Source of the DNA: Sphingobium sp. CECT 9361
GTDB taxonomy: Bacteria > Pseudomonadota > Alphaproteobacteria > Sphingomonadales > Sphingomonadaceae
DNA: 64,000 nucleotides
Assembly (NCBI RefSeq): GCF_918741285.1
Contig: NZ_CAKKNC010000008.1
Span: 62,001 to 126,000, forward strand
Reading direction: 5' to 3'
Every line of letters starts with the position of its first letter. The stretch's first letter is position 1. A program made the position numbers and the translations under genes. Of the stretch, positions 43,614-53,929 are shown piece by piece. Under the pieces are notes generated by a model. That model was not told where the DNA came from and did no database searches. It worked only from the letters and a program-made list of their open reading frames with translations.

Positions 43614-44593
43614 CCATGCTCGATTACGACAGCCTGCGCCATGAGGCGAACGAGGAGCCTGATCCCGTTCACAGCGGCCCGGTGACCAAGGAAACGCAGA
43701 TCATTGCGATCTACGGCAAGGGTGGGTCGGGCAAATCCTTCGCGCTGTCGAACCTGAGCTACATGATGGCGCAGCAGGGCAAGCGGGTGCTCCTGATCGG
43801 TTGCGATCCCAAGTCGGACACCACCAGCCTGCTGTTCGGCGGCAAGAGCTGCCCCACGATCATCGAGACCAGCGCGGCGAAGAAACTGGCAGGCGAAGAA
43901 GTCAGCATCGAGGATGTCTGCTTTCAGCGTGACGGCGTGTTCGCGATGGAACTGGGCGGGCCGGAAGTCGGGCGCGGCTGCGGCGGGCGCGGGATTATCC
44001 ACGGCTTTGAATTGCTCGAAAAGCTGGGCTTCCATGAATGGGGGTTCGATTATGTCCTGCTCGACTTCCTGGGCGATGTGGTCTGCGGCGGCTTCGGCCT
44101 GCCGATTGCGCGCGACATGTGCCAGAAGGTGATCGTCGTCGGATCGAACGACCTTCAGTCGCTTTATGTCGCCAACAACGTCTGCAAGGCAGTCGAATAT
44201 TTCCGCAAGATGGGCGGCAATGTCGGCGTGGCGGGCATGATCATCAACAAGGATGATGGCACCGGGGAGGCATCGGCTTTTGCCAAGGCGGTCGGCATCC
44301 CGACGCTTTGCGCGATCCCGGCGAACGAGGATATTCGGCGCAAGTCGGCCAATTATCAGATTATCGGCGTGCCGGGGGGCGAGTGGGCCTCCTTGTTCGA
44401 GGATTTGGCCATCAACGTCGCCGAAGCGCCACCAGTTCGCCCGACGCCGCTGGATCAGGATGGGTTGCTGGGGCTGTTTAGTCCGGACCAAACGGGTGGC
44501 GATGTTACCCTGCGTCCTGCATCGCAAGCGGACATGCGCGGGGCAGCCTATCTGCCCAAAGTCTCCCTCGAAGTCGTGTACGACACCGTATGA
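43610..44593 (+). CDS. bchX: Chlorophyllide a reductase iron protein BchX
   Basis: A 327-residue NifH-like ATPase that donates electrons to BchY/BchZ. Visible: P-loop IYGKGGSGKSFALSNLS, GCDPKSDTTSLL, and the two cluster cysteines in GRGCGGRG and DVVCGGFGLP. I chose ATG at 43610, overlapping the bchC stop; a TTG at 43598 is in the same frame but adds only four residues. Confidence 0.96.
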   Translation: MTMLDYDSLRHEANEEPDPVHSGPVTKETQIIAIYGKGGSGKSFALSNLSYMMAQQGKRVLLIGCDPKSDTTSLLFGGKSCPTIIETSAAKKLAGEEVSIEDVCFQRDGVFAMELGGPEVGRGCGGRGIIHGFELLEKLGFHEWGFDYVLLDFLGDVVCGGFGLPIARDMCQKVIVVGSNDLQSLYVANNVCKAVEYFRKMGGNVGVAGMIINKDDGTGEASAFAKAVGIPTLCAIPANEDIRRKSANYQIIGVPGGEWASLFEDLAINVAEAPPVRPTPLDQDGLLGLFSPDQTGGDVTLRPASQADMRGAAYLPKVSLEVVYDTV

Positions 44594-46110
44594 GCGAGGT
44601 CGCGCCTTTGGCCCCGCGCACACCCGACCGGCTCGATCTGGGCGCGGAAGGGGGATGCAGCAGCACGTCTACCATGGACGAGGCGGCGCGCGCGGCGGGC
44701 AAGACTGAAATCCTTGACCGCTATGCTGCCGATTATCCCAAGGGACCGCATGACCAGCCGCAGTCGATGTGCCCGGCGTTCGGCTCTTTGCGTGTCGGCT
44801 TAAGGATGCGGCGCACGGCGACGATCCTCTCCGGATCGGCCTGTTGCGTTTATGGCCTGACGTTCACCTCGCATTTCTATGGCGCGCGGCGGACGGTGGG
44901 TTATGTGCCGTTCAATTCCGAAACGCTCGTCACCGGCAAGCTGTTCGAGGATATTCGTGACGCGGTGTATCAGATTGCAGATCCGGCGCTGTACGACACG
45001 GTGATCGTCACCAATCTGTGCGTACCGACCGCGTCGGGCGTGCCGCTGCAATTGTTGCCGGACGAGATAAACGGCGTGCGCATCATCGGCATCGACGTGC
45101 CCGGTTTCGGCGTGCCGACCCATGCCGAAGCCAAGGATGTGCTGGCGGGCGCGATGCTCAATTATGCGCGCAAGGAAGCTGAGCAAGGTCCGGTCGCTGC
45201 ACCAACGGAGCGTTCGGATCGCCCATCGGTGACGTTGCTGGGCGAGATGTTCCCCGCGGACCCTCCGGGCATCGGCTTAATGCTCGAACCGCTGGGTCTT
45301 TCCGCTGGCCCTGTCGTGCCGACCCGCGAATGGCGGGAGCTGTATTCGGCGCTCGATTGCGCGGTCGTGGCGGCGATACATCCTTTCTACACCGCCAGCG
45401 TCCGCGAGTTTGAAGCGGCCGGTCGATCGGTGGTCGGTTCTGCGCCTGTGGGGCGCGACGGGACTGCCGCGTGGCTCGACGCCATCGGTGCCGCGTGCGG
45501 GATTGCGCAGGACAAGATCGACGCGTCGAAGAACCGCTTCCTCCCCGCCATTGCAGGCGCGCTCGCTGCCAAGCCGATCAAGGGCCGGATTACCGTTTCG
45601 GGCTATGAAGGTTCCGAATTGCTGGTCGCGCGGTTGTTGATCGAAAGCGGGGCGGATGTGCCTTATGTGGGCACCGCCTGCCCGCGCACGCGCTGGTCCG
45701 ATCCGGATCGTGAATGGCTGGAAGCGAAGGGCGTGCGCGTTCAGTATCGCGCCAGCCTGGAGCAGGATATTGCGGCGGTGTCCGAGTTCGGACCCGATCT
45801 GGCCATTGGCACTACTCCGGTCGTGCAGCACGCCAAGCAGCGGTCGATCCCTGCGCTCTATTTCACGAATCTGATTTCCGCGCGGCCTTTGATGGGGCCG
45901 GCGGGGGCGGGAAGTCTGGCGATGGTGGTCAATGCTGCGCTCGCCAATCAGGGGCGCTTCGACAAGATGACGGCGTTCTTCGAAGGCGTAGGTGCCGGTC
46001 CGACGGCGGGCGTCTGGGAAAACACGCCCAAGGACCGCCCCGAGTTCAAAGCTAAGTTCGCCGCCAAGCGCATCGCCGCTGCCAAGGCTGAGGAGGCCAT
46101 CGGGGTATGA
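44590..46110 (+). CDS. bchY: Chlorophyllide a reductase subunit BchY
   Basis: A 506-residue NifD-like subunit of the enzyme reducing ring B of chlorophyllide a. N-terminal cysteines in [20 protein letters not shown] and [11 protein letters not shown] match the cluster-binding region of this family. It is coupled to bchX by ATGA. Its 3' end is followed by a 127-base gap holding a perfect inverted repeat. Confidence 0.95.
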   Translation: MSEVAPLAPRTPDRLDLGAEGGCSSTSTMDEAARAAGKTEILDRYAADYPKGPHDQPQSMCPAFGSLRVGLRMRRTATILSGSACCVYGLTFTSHFYGARRTVGYVPFNSETLVTGKLFEDIRDAVYQIADPALYDTVIVTNLCVPTASGVPLQLLPDEINGVRIIGIDVPGFGVPTHAEAKDVLAGAMLNYARKEAEQGPVAAPTERSDRPSVTLLGEMFPADPPGIGLMLEPLGLSAGPVVPTREWRELYSALDCAVVAAIHPFYTASVREFEAAGRSVVGSAPVGRDGTAAWLDAIGAACGIAQDKIDASKNRFLPAIAGALAAKPIKGRITVSGYEGSELLVARLLIESGADVPYVGTACPRTRWSDPDREWLEAKGVRVQYRASLEQDIAAVSEFGPDLAIGTTPVVQHAKQRSIPALYFTNLISARPLMGPAGAGSLAMVVNAALANQGRFDKMTAFFEGVGAGPTAGVWENTPKDRPEFKAKFAAKRIAAAKAEEAIGV

Positions 46111-46128
46111 CAAACATATCCACTTCCT

Positions 46129-46196
46129 TCTCCGCGTCTCCGCGTCTCCGCGCGAACCCATTGTGTTGTTCGCGCGGAGACGCGGAGACGCGGAGA
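46129..46196. repeat. Perfect 29-bp inverted repeat between bchY and bchZ
   Basis: Arms 46129-46157 and 46168-46196 are exact reverse complements across 29 bases, with a 10-base loop. Each arm carries three tandem TCTCCGCG octamers, or the complement, followed by CGAAC. The RNA would form a very stable hairpin. It resembles a REP-type mobile unit but belongs to neither of the other two repeat types here. Confidence 0.9.
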
Positions 46197-46237
46197 GAAG
46201 AAAGAGGATGTGCCGCTGGCGCGGAGGGGGGCGGGTT

Positions 46238-47683
46238 ATGACGCTGGTTCTCGATCACGACCGGGCGGGCGGCTATTGGGGGGCGGTCTATGCGTTCACC
46301 GCGATCAAGGGATTGCAGGTGATTATCGACGGGCCGGTCGGGTGCGAAAACCTGCCGGTGACATCGGTGCTGCATTATACCGATGGCCTGCCGCCGCATG
46401 AACTGCCCATTGTTGTCACTGGCCTTGGCGAGCAGGAATTGGGCCGCGATGGCACCGAAGGGGCGATGCGGCGGGCGTGGGAAACGCTGGACCGTGATTT
46501 GCCCGCTGTGGTCGTTACCGGTTCGATTGCCGAGATGATCGGCGGCGGCGTGACGCCGGAAGGCACCAATATCCAGCGGTTCCTGCCGCGCACCATCGAC
46601 GAGGATCAGTGGCAGGCGGGCGACCGTGCGCTGACATGGCTGTGGACGCAGTTCGGGCCGAAAAAAGCACCTGCGCCGCGTCCGTTGCGCGAAGGCGAAA
46701 AGCCGATCGTAAACATCATCGGCCCGATGTACGGCACGTTCAACATGCCATCCGATCTCGCCGAAATCCGGCGGCTGATCGAAGGCATCGGCGCGAATGT
46801 CGGGATGGTCTTTCCGCTGGGTAGCCATCTGGCCGACGTCAAGAATCTGGCGAAGGCGCAGGTCAACGTCTGCATGTATCGCGAATTCGGTCGCGGGCTG
46901 TGCGAAGCGTTGGAGCGGCCTTTCCTGCAGGCACCCATCGGGCTGGAATCGACCACGCTGTTCCTGCGCAAGCTGGGCGAGTTGACGGGCCTCGACCCGG
47001 AACCGTTTATCGAGCGGGAAAAGCATACGACGATCAAGCCGTTATGGGATCTGTGGCGCTCCGTCACGCAGGATTTCTTCGGCACGGCGAGCTTCGGCAT
47101 CGTCGCCACGGAAACATACAGCCGAGGCATCCGCAAGTTCCTGGAAGACGATATGGGCCTGCCCTGCAACTTCGCTTTCCAGCGCAATGCAGGCGTAAAG
47201 CCGGACAATGCGGCGGTGAAGGAAGCCATCGCCACCAATCCGCCGCTGCTGGTGTTCGGCAGTTTCAATGAGCGGATGTATATGGCGGAAACCGGCGCGC
47301 GTGGCGTCTACATCCCCGCTTCGTTCCCCGGTGCGATCATCCGCCGCCATACCGGCACGCCCTTCATGGGCTATGCCGGTGCGACCTATCTGGTGCAGGA
47401 AGTGTGCAATGCGCTCTTCGATGCGCTTTTCCACATCATCCCGCTTGCCAGCCAGTTGGATAAGGCAGAGCCGACCCCGGCTCGGTTGCAGTCCGAATTG
47501 CTGTGGGACGACGATGCCAAATCGCAACTGGACGACGTGGTCGAGCGTGAACCGGTCCTTGTCCGCATTTCCGCCGCCAAGCGTATCCGCGATGCCGCCG
47601 AACGTGGCGCACGGCGCGCAGGCGAAGCCTCTGTCAGTGCGCAGCGGCTTGCCAGCGCCATAACCGAAAGCCGGACCGCATGA
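46238..47683 (+). CDS. bchZ: Chlorophyllide a reductase subunit BchZ
   Basis: A 481-residue NifK-like subunit. It starts [19 protein letters not shown], and [14 protein letters not shown] cysteine context ([16 protein letters not shown]) is present. GGAGG lies upstream of the ATG at 46238, after the hairpin; the open frame further upstream is not coding. BchY and BchZ form the catalytic heterotetramer. Its stop overlaps an ATGA that opens a 49-codon frame. Confidence 0.95.
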   Translation: MTLVLDHDRAGGYWGAVYAFTAIKGLQVIIDGPVGCENLPVTSVLHYTDGLPPHELPIVVTGLGEQELGRDGTEGAMRRAWETLDRDLPAVVVTGSIAEMIGGGVTPEGTNIQRFLPRTIDEDQWQAGDRALTWLWTQFGPKKAPAPRPLREGEKPIVNIIGPMYGTFNMPSDLAEIRRLIEGIGANVGMVFPLGSHLADVKNLAKAQVNVCMYREFGRGLCEALERPFLQAPIGLESTTLFLRKLGELTGLDPEPFIEREKHTTIKPLWDLWRSVTQDFFGTASFGIVATETYSRGIRKFLEDDMGLPCNFAFQRNAGVKPDNAAVKEAIATNPPLLVFGSFNERMYMAETGARGVYIPASFPGAIIRRHTGTPFMGYAGATYLVQEVCNALFDALFHIIPLASQLDKAEPTPARLQSELLWDDDAKSQLDDVVEREPVLVRISAAKRIRDAAERGARRAGEASVSAQRLASAITESRTA

Positions 47684-47829
47684 CCGTCCGCACCGCCATT
47701 CCCGCTGAGTCCCCGCCGGGGATGTGTGGGCCAACCGATCTTCGCGGCGGTCGTCGCTGCGTAGATGCCGCCGGGAAGCGTCGTTTCAACGCTTCCGCAC
47801 ACGTCGGGCAGAATGGAGACGAAACATGA
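47680..47829 (+). CDS. 49-residue ORF bridging bchZ and pufB
   Basis: A frame that starts on the ATGA at the bchZ stop and stops on the ATGA at the pufB start, filling the whole gap. The protein, beginning [20 protein letters not shown] and ending [10 protein letters not shown], is arginine-rich, has two cysteines and no hydrophobic helix. It stands where pufQ lies in Rhodobacter, but it does not look like PufQ, which has a membrane helix. No strong ribosome site is seen. It may be real through coupling or a chance frame. Confidence 0.4.
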   Translation: MTVRTAIPAESPPGMCGPTDLRGGRRCVDAAGKRRFNASAHVGQNGDET

Positions 47830-48059
47830 GCGACAATAGAGACGATAGATTGGGGCCGGGCACATACCTGACCCCGGAAGAGGCGAAGGAGTTCCACAAG
47901 ATCTTCATCACCAGCTTCATTATCTTCACGATAGTGGCGGTGATTGCGCACTTCCTCGCATGGAGCTGGCGGCCCTGGCTGCCCGGTCCCGAAGGCTATG
48001 CGATGGTCGATCACGGCGTGGCCGTGGCGAGCAACGCCATCACATCCCTCTTGGCATAA
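47826..48059 (+). CDS. pufB: LH1 antenna beta polypeptide PufB
   Basis: A 77-residue single-helix antenna protein that binds bacteriochlorophyll. The helix is [18 protein letters not shown], with the ligand His in [17 protein letters not shown]-terminal [16 protein letters not shown] is typical. It is about 25 residues longer at the C-terminus than many LH1 beta chains, ending in [22 protein letters not shown] precedes the ATG. Confidence 0.96.
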   Translation: MSDNRDDRLGPGTYLTPEEAKEFHKIFITSFIIFTIVAVIAHFLAWSWRPWLPGPEGYAMVDHGVAVASNAITSLLA

Positions 48060-48071
48060 GGAGACCATCTC

Positions 48072-48254
48072 ATGTGGAGATTATGGATGATCTTCGACCC
48101 GCGCAGGACGCTTACCGCCCTCGCGATTTTCCTGTTCGTGCTGGCACTGTTGATTCACTTCATCCTGCTCAGCACCGACCGGTTCAACTGGCTCGACGGT
48201 CCTGCAAAGGCACCGGCGGCGATGGAGGCTCCTGCAGCACCTCCGGCAACCTGA
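48072..48254 (+). CDS. pufA: LH1 antenna alpha polypeptide PufA
   Basis: A 60-residue single-helix antenna protein. It has the N-terminal [13 protein letters not shown], the helix with the ligand His in [20 protein letters not shown], and an alanine/proline C-terminal tail. With PufB it forms the LH1 ring around the reaction centre. The gap to pufL contains a strong hairpin. Confidence 0.97.
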   Translation: MWRLWMIFDPRRTLTALAIFLFVLALLIHFILLSTDRFNWLDGPAKAPAAMEAPAAPPAT

Positions 48255-48275
48255 CGGGCGCCTTTGCTGCAATTG

Positions 48276-48315
48276 CGAGTGGGCGAGGGCGGGCTAGGTC
48301 GACCTCGTCCACTTG
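48276..48315 (+). promoter_or_regulatory. Intercistronic hairpin between pufA and pufL
   Basis: A stem of about 13 bp including two G-U pairs (48276-48288 with 48303-48315) encloses a 14-base loop. In Rhodobacter, hairpins at this spot protect the pufBA message from 3' decay and help make LH1 in excess over reaction centre. No T run follows, so termination is unlikely. Confidence 0.65.
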
Positions 48316-48367
48316 AACAGAACTACTCAAACGACCCGTCGAAAGTGTCGCGGGGGGAGAGATCGCA

Positions 48368-49204
48368 ATGGCGTTGCTTAGCTTCGAACGGAAATACCGA
48401 GTCAGGGGTGGCACGCTCATCGGCGGCGACCTGTTCGATTATTGGGTAGGTCCATTTTACGTCGGGTTCTTTGGCGTCACCACGGCGATCTTCGCGAGTT
48501 TGGGGACGGCATTGATTTTTTACGCAGCTTCGCTGGGGCCGACGTGGAACCCGTGGCTCATCAGCATCGCACCCCCTGACATCAGCTATGGCCTTGGCCT
48601 CGCGCCCTTACGCGAAGGTGGGTTCTGGCAGATCATTACCATGTGCGCGGTCGGGGCGTTTACGTCCTGGGCCTTGCGCGAAGCGGAAATCTGCCGAAAG
48701 CTGGGCATCGGCTATCATGTGCCGATTGCCTTTGGCGTCGCGATTTTCGCTTATGTGTCGCTCGTGGTGATCCGCCCGTGGATGCTGGGCGCATGGGGAT
48801 TCGGCTTTCCCTATGGCATTTTCAGCCATCTGGACTGGGTATCGAACACCGGATACCAGTATCTGCACTTCCATTATAACCCGGCGCACATGCTGGCGGT
48901 GAGTTTCTTCTTCACCACCACCTTCGCGCTGGCGCTGCATGGCGGGCTGGTCCTGTCGGCAGTCAATCCCGATCCCAAGGGTCCGGGTAATGGCGAAGTG
49001 AAGTCGCCGGAATATGAAGACACCTTCTTCCGCGACACCATCGGCTATTCGGTCGGCACCTTAGGCATTCATCGCCTGGGCCTGTTCCTGGCCCTGTCGG
49101 CAGGCTTCTGGAGCGCGATCTGCATCATCATCAGCGGCCCGCTATGGGCGCGCGGCTGGCCGGAATGGTGGACCTGGTGGCTCAACTTGCCGATCTGGTC
49201 TTGA
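48368..49204 (+). CDS. pufL: Photosynthetic reaction centre L subunit
   Basis: A 278-residue, five-helix subunit holding half of the bacteriochlorophyll, bacteriopheophytin and quinone cofactors. [20 protein letters not shown] at the start, [19 protein letters not shown] with bacteriochlorophyll histidines, [16 protein letters not shown] with an iron or chlorophyll His, and the C-terminal [13 protein letters not shown] match the family. Confidence 0.98.
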   Translation: MALLSFERKYRVRGGTLIGGDLFDYWVGPFYVGFFGVTTAIFASLGTALIFYAASLGPTWNPWLISIAPPDISYGLGLAPLREGGFWQIITMCAVGAFTSWALREAEICRKLGIGYHVPIAFGVAIFAYVSLVVIRPWMLGAWGFGFPYGIFSHLDWVSNTGYQYLHFHYNPAHMLAVSFFFTTTFALALHGGLVLSAVNPDPKGPGNGEVKSPEYEDTFFRDTIGYSVGTLGIHRLGLFLALSAGFWSAICIIISGPLWARGWPEWWTWWLNLPIWS

Positions 49205-49218
49205 GGGGAGCGAGGAAC

Positions 49219-50193
49219 ATGGCACGCTATCAAAACATTTTCACTCAGGTTCAGCTTCGCGCTGCACCCGAAATGGGCCCCGCGCTTCCCCCTGGCAGCT
49301 TCGATCGCATCGGAAAGGGCTTCTTCAATTACTGGATGGGCAAGTTCGGTAATGCGCAGATCGGGCCGATCTATCTCGGCACTCTGGGCATGGCTTCGCT
49401 GGTCTGCGGCTTCCTCGCGTTCGAGATCATCGGCCTCAACATGTGGGCGTCGGTCAACTGGGACCCGGTGCAGTTCGCCCGTCAGCTCTTCTGGCTCGCG
49501 CTGGAACCGCCTGCACCCAAATATGGCTTCCAGCTCTTCGTGCCACTGGCCGAAGGGGGATGGTGGCAGATGGCCGGCTTCTTCATGACGACATCGGTGC
49601 TGCTGTGGGCGGCGCGGACCTATCGCCGTGCCAGAGAGCTGGGCATGGGTACGCACATATTCTGGGCGTTCATGAGCGCCATCTGGTTGATGGTCGTGCT
49701 GGGTTTCCTGCGGCCGATGTTGATGGGAAGCTGGGCAGAGGCAGTGCCTTTCGGCATCTTCCCACACCTTGACTGGACCGCAGCCTTTTCGATCCGCTAC
49801 GGCAATCTCTTCTACAATCCCTTCCACTGCCTCTCCATCGCGTTCCTCTACGGTTCGACGCTGTTGTTCGCGATGCATGGTGCGACGATCCTTGCGGTCG
49901 GTCGTTACGGCGGCGAGCGCGAGATCGAGCAGATCACCGACCGCGGTACGGCATCCGAACGCGCGGCTTTGTTCTGGCGCTGGACCATGGGGTTCAACGC
50001 GACGATGGAATCGATCCATCGCTGGGCCTGGTGGTTTGCCGTCCTCACCCCGCTGACCGGCGGCATCGGCATCCTGCTGACCGGCACTGTTGTCGATAAC
50101 TGGTATCTCTGGGCGATCCAGCATGGCTATGCCCCCAGCTACCCCGGCACCGGAACCATCGATCCTGCCACTCTGCCGGGAGCGCCCCAATGA
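49219..50193 (+). CDS. pufM: Photosynthetic reaction centre M subunit
   Basis: A 324-residue, five-helix subunit partnering PufL. It shows [14 protein letters not shown] at the N-terminus, [20 protein letters not shown] with chlorophyll histidines, [19 protein letters not shown] and a late [14 protein letters not shown] holding the iron-site His. The ATG at 49219 has GAGGAAC upstream; the frame upstream overlaps pufL. Confidence 0.98.
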   Translation: MARYQNIFTQVQLRAAPEMGPALPPGSFDRIGKGFFNYWMGKFGNAQIGPIYLGTLGMASLVCGFLAFEIIGLNMWASVNWDPVQFARQLFWLALEPPAPKYGFQLFVPLAEGGWWQMAGFFMTTSVLLWAARTYRRARELGMGTHIFWAFMSAIWLMVVLGFLRPMLMGSWAEAVPFGIFPHLDWTAAFSIRYGNLFYNPFHCLSIAFLYGSTLLFAMHGATILAVGRYGGEREIEQITDRGTASERAALFWRWTMGFNATMESIHRWAWWFAVLTPLTGGIGILLTGTVVDNWYLWAIQHGYAPSYPGTGTIDPATLPGAPQ

Positions 50194-51311
50194 GCACATA
50201 TGCAAAGACCGTCACTTTCGGTGTGACGCTGGGTTCGCTGGTTCTGCTGACAGGCTGTGAACTGGGGCCCAAAACGGTGTCACAAGTCGGTTATCGCGGC
50301 GCAGGCCTTAATCAGATCAACGATCCCGATCATATGGCAAAGGCTGCCGCCATTCCCGCTGCGCCTTATGCGGTGCCGGAAGATACCGGACCGCTGGCCT
50401 CCGAGTCCTATCAGAATGTTCAGGTTCTGGGTGGGGTGAGTGCCGAACGGTTCAATCATCTGATGGCAGCGATCACCCAATGGGTCGCGCCGCCGGCGCA
50501 AGGGTGCAATTACTGCCACAACCCCGAGAATTTGGCGTCCGACGAGAAATATACGAAGATCGTCGCGCGCAAGATGATTCAGATGACCTGGAACATCAAC
50601 ACGAAATACGCCAGCCATGTGAAGCAGACGGGCGTGACATGCTATACCTGTCACGCAGGCAATGCGGTGCCGCAATATAAGTGGACGGATGCGGTGGCTT
50701 CACCCAATCCCGGACGTATTCGGGGCGCGAAGTTCGGACAGAATGCGCCCGATCCCAATGTCGGATACGCATCGCTGCCGTCGCAGGGCTTCACGGACTA
50801 CTTCCAGAACGCCAATCAGATCCGGGTCGCGTCAAGCAGCGCCTATCCCTCTAAGAACCATGTCGTGTCGATCAAGGCGGCAGAGAGCAGCTACGGCCTG
50901 ATGATGCACCTCAGTTCCTCCTTGGGGGTGAACTGCACCTACTGCCATAACTCGCAGTCGTTCCGATCCTGGTCACTCAGCCGGGCGCAGCGCGCCACGG
51001 CCTATTATGGCATCCGCATGGTGCGTGATACCAACGACCAATATATTTCCTCGCTGCAGTCGGTATTCCCGGCGTATCGCAAGGGACCGTTGGGCGATCC
51101 GTACAAAGTCAACTGCATGACCTGCCATCAGGGTCTTTCCAAGCCCCTGGGCGGGAAGAGCATGATTGCGGACAATCCCGTGCTAAAAGGGCCGCCGATA
51201 GCACAAGCTGCGGTCGTCCCTGCTGAAGGCGGGCCGAATGCGGATGAAACCGTGCCGGACGCTTTCAACACGCCGGCGGCGATGACGGATACGACCAAGG
51301 CAACGCAGTGA
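50190..51311 (+). CDS. pufC: Reaction-centre tetraheme cytochrome c subunit PufC
   Basis: A 373-residue lipoprotein that re-reduces the photo-oxidised special pair. A lipobox LVLLTGC puts the lipidated Cys at residue 23. Four CxxCH heme sites are visible: CNYCH (about 106), CYTCH (151), CTYCH (249) and CMTCH (309), with methionines as likely sixth ligands. It overlaps the pufM stop by four bases, completing pufBALMC. Confidence 0.98.
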   Translation: MSTYAKTVTFGVTLGSLVLLTGCELGPKTVSQVGYRGAGLNQINDPDHMAKAAAIPAAPYAVPEDTGPLASESYQNVQVLGGVSAERFNHLMAAITQWVAPPAQGCNYCHNPENLASDEKYTKIVARKMIQMTWNINTKYASHVKQTGVTCYTCHAGNAVPQYKWTDAVASPNPGRIRGAKFGQNAPDPNVGYASLPSQGFTDYFQNANQIRVASSSAYPSKNHVVSIKAAESSYGLMMHLSSSLGVNCTYCHNSQSFRSWSLSRAQRATAYYGIRMVRDTNDQYISSLQSVFPAYRKGPLGDPYKVNCMTCHQGLSKPLGGKSMIADNPVLKGPPIAQAAVVPAEGGPNADETVPDAFNTPAAMTDTTKATQ

Positions 51312-51357
51312 CGCCACTGGCTTGATACAATTAACATAGCAAAAGGAGGCTTCTGGC

Positions 51358-52623
51358 GTGGATAATCTGACAGCCAGAAGCCACCCGTTGCGGGCATCGC
51401 TTTCCGAAGAAATGCATGTCCGTCGCCTGCCGCGCATGTCGGCGCCATGCCGATTGCTGCAGGTTGTCACTGTGCTGGGCGAGACGGCGGCGAGCGAAGC
51501 GCGGGCGCATATCGAACCGATTGCCCTCAAACGCGGCATGAACCTGCCCCCCCACGCCAAATATGCCGTCATCGATCTGGGCAGCATGACACTGGTTTGG
51601 GAACGGCATACCGAATTTGCAAGCTACACGCTTATTCTCCATGGGCCGTTCGGTGAGCCGTTCGCAACCGACACGTTCGATCCGCTGTCGTCCGAGATAT
51701 TCGCGAATATGCCCGGCGAGGTCATCCGGGCGACACAGATCGCTCTCTATCCCCTTGGTACGCCGGTTCCAGACAGAGCAACGCGCGACGAATGGTTCGA
51801 CGATGAAGCCCTGATCCTGTGCGAAGTGTTGCAGGGTAAGGCGCTGATGATGTCGGACTTCCGCCTGCACGCCGATGGGTTCGGGCGGCTGCTCGTCATA
51901 GATCAGGGGCTGGCGCGGGATGAAGCGGCGCAATTGATGGCGCGCCTTCAGGAACTGGGCAATTACCGCAACATGGCCTTGCTGGGCCTGCCGCTGGCGC
52001 AGCGGCTCAGCCCTGACGTCTCGCGGCTGGAGCGGCGGTTGGCAGCGCTGACCCATGCGGTGTCCGAGCGCGTATCTCGGGACGATCAGTTGCTGGACGA
52101 GTTGACGTTCCTGTCGGCCGAGCTAGCGCGCCTGATCGCGGAAACGCGCTATCGTATGAGCGCGACGCGGGCCTATTCCCAGATCAGTACGGAAAGACTG
52201 CATAGCCTGAGTGTTGGCGCGATGACGGGGTATCAGACGTTGGCCGATTTTACCGAGCGGCGGTTGATGCCGGCGGTGCGGACCTGTATTTCCTTCTCCG
52301 ACCGGCTGGACGACCTGTCGCAACGGGCGGCGTGGACGAGCGCATTGCTGCGCACGCGGATCGATACAGCGCTTGCGATGCAGAACCGCGATCTGCTGAC
52401 CTCGATGAACAAACGCACCCAATTGCAATTGCGGCTACAACAAACGGTCGAAGGACTGTCGGTGGTGGCGATCAGCTACTATCTGGTGGCGTTACTGGGA
52501 TATGTGTTCGGGCTTATCTCCGGCGTGCACCATGACATCGCAATGGGCGCGTCCGTGCCGGTGGTGCTGCTGGTCGTGTGGCTGCTTGTGCGGCGGTTGC
52601 GACGGCATTTCATCGAAGACTGA
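51358..52623 (+). CDS. DUF3422 family membrane protein
   Basis: A 421-residue protein of the DUF3422 family. The N-terminal 300 residues are soluble, with HPLRASLSEEMHVRRLPRMS and repeated helical stretches of coiled-coil type. Two hydrophobic segments lie at the C-terminus (ISYYLVALLGYVFGLISGV and VVLLVVWLLVRR). The start is GTG at 51358, with AGGAGG upstream, 47 bases after pufC. The function of the family is unknown; its place at the end of the puf operon suggests coordinated expression. Confidence 0.85.
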   Translation: MDNLTARSHPLRASLSEEMHVRRLPRMSAPCRLLQVVTVLGETAASEARAHIEPIALKRGMNLPPHAKYAVIDLGSMTLVWERHTEFASYTLILHGPFGEPFATDTFDPLSSEIFANMPGEVIRATQIALYPLGTPVPDRATRDEWFDDEALILCEVLQGKALMMSDFRLHADGFGRLLVIDQGLARDEAAQLMARLQELGNYRNMALLGLPLAQRLSPDVSRLERRLAALTHAVSERVSRDDQLLDELTFLSAELARLIAETRYRMSATRAYSQISTERLHSLSVGAMTGYQTLADFTERRLMPAVRTCISFSDRLDDLSQRAAWTSALLRTRIDTALAMQNRDLLTSMNKRTQLQLRLQQTVEGLSVVAISYYLVALLGYVFGLISGVHHDIAMGASVPVVLLVVWLLVRRLRRHFIED

Positions 52624-52635
52624 TTGGCGGCAAAG

Positions 52636-52671
52636 AAAAGCCCGCTTCCCTGGTATGGGAAGCGGGCTTTT
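52636..52671. terminator. Bidirectional terminator between the puf and hemA operons
   Basis: A perfect 15-bp stem, with arms 52636-52650 and 52657-52671 and a six-base loop, has A residues on one side and T residues on the other. It can stop the puf-DUF3422 transcript rightward and the hemA transcript leftward, where the two halves of the photosynthesis cluster converge. Confidence 0.93.
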
Positions 52672-52689
52672 GTATGTGGGACGCTGCCG

Positions 52690-53916
52690 TCAGGCGGCCA
52701 TGGCGCGTCGCGCGAGTTCGCAATGCGACCAGATTTCCGATAGTGCGCTGACCAGACGGTCGACGTCACCATCGGTGTGCACGGGTGAAGGCGTCAGGCG
52801 CAGGCGCTCGGTGCCGACGGGGACGGTCGGATAGTTGATCGGCTGTACGTAGATGCCATGATTTTCCAGCAGCCAGTCGCTGATCATTTTGCACTTGTGC
52901 GCGTCGCCCACCATCACCGGGATGATGTGGCTGGGGTTGTCGATCGTCGGGATGCCGATGGCGTCGAGACGGCGACGCACCTGCGCCACGCGTTCCTTGT
53001 GCGCTTCGCGTTCGGCAGTGCTGTCCTTCAGGTGCCGGATGCTGGCGCAGGCACCGGCGGCCAATGCCGGGGGCAAAGCCGTGGTGAAGATGAAGCCGCT
53101 GGCGAAGCTGCGGACGAAGTCGACTACCGCGGCTGACCCAGCGATATAGCCGCCCATCACGCCATAGGCCTTGCCCAGCGTACCTTCGATCACGGTGATG
53201 CGATCCATCAGCCCTTCACGTTCGGCGATGCCGCCGCCGCGCGGACCGTAGAGGCCGACGGCGTGGACTTCGTCGATGTAGCTCATGGCACCATGCTTTT
53301 CGCAGACGTCCAAGATTTCGGCGATAGGGGCGATGTCGCCGTCCATCGAATAGACGCTTTCGAAGGCGACCAGCTTGGGGCGGGCCGGGTCCATTGCCGA
53401 CAGGCGACGGTCTAGATCCACCGGATCATTGTGAGTGAAGCGGTGGCATTCGGCGCGGCTGTGGCGGATGCCTTCGATCATCGAAGCGTGGTTCAGCGCA
53501 TCGGACAGGACGATGCAGCCGGGAATCCGCGCAGCCAATGTGCCGAGCGCTGCCCAGTTCGATACATAGCCGGAAGTGAACAGGAGCGCCGCTTCCTTGT
53601 TGTGCAGATCGGCCAGTTCATGTTCGAGCTGCACATGGGCGTGGGTCGTGCCGGAAATGTTGCGCGTGCCCCCTGCGCCTGCGCCGCATTTGTCGAGCGT
53701 CGCGTGCATCGCGTCCAGCACCTTGGGATGCTGGCCCATGCCCAGATAATCGTTCGAGCACCACACGGTTACGTCGCTGACGGCGCCTTCATTATGGTGA
53801 TGTGCCTGCGGGAAGGCACCCGCCTTGCGCTCCAGCTCCGCGAAAATGCGGTAGCGTCCGTCACCCTTGAGCGTATCGAGTTCGCCGGTGAAAAATGCTT
53901 CGAAATCCATGTGCAT
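52690..53916 (-). CDS. hemA: 5-aminolevulinate synthase
   Basis: The PLP enzyme that joins glycine and succinyl-CoA to form aminolevulinate, the first precursor of heme and bacteriochlorophyll. The 408-residue protein shows [60 protein letters not shown] and the PLP-Lys loop [14 protein letters not shown]. It is the last gene of the leftward bchH-to-hemA run and lies 13 bases after puhE, giving the cluster its own supply of precursor. Confidence 0.97.
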   Translation of the reverse strand: MHMDFEAFFTGELDTLKGDGRYRIFAELERKAGAFPQAHHHNEGAVSDVTVWCSNDYLGMGQHPKVLDAMHATLDKCGAGAGGTRNISGTTHAHVQLEHELADLHNKEAALLFTSGYVSNWAALGTLAARIPGCIVLSDALNHASMIEGIRHSRAECHRFTHNDPVDLDRRLSAMDPARPKLVAFESVYSMDGDIAPIAEILDVCEKHGAMSYIDEVHAVGLYGPRGGGIAEREGLMDRITVIEGTLGKAYGVMGGYIAGSAAVVDFVRSFASGFIFTTALPPALAAGACASIRHLKDSTAEREAHKERVAQVRRRLDAIGIPTIDNPSHIIPVMVGDAHKCKMISDWLLENHGIYVQPINYPTVPVGTERLRLTPSPVHTDGDVDRLVSALSEIWSHCELARRAMAA

Positions 53917-53929
53917 GCCCTCCGATAGT

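Noticed and set aside
45992..46237. Open frame upstream of bchZ through the hairpin
   Set aside because: It encodes low-complexity Arg/Ser/Pro sequence from the bchY shadow and the repeat; the family N-terminus and ribosome site fit the ATG at 46238.
47680..47829. Naming the bridging 49-codon frame pufQ
   Set aside because: It shares only the position with pufQ; it has no membrane helix and no visible similarity.
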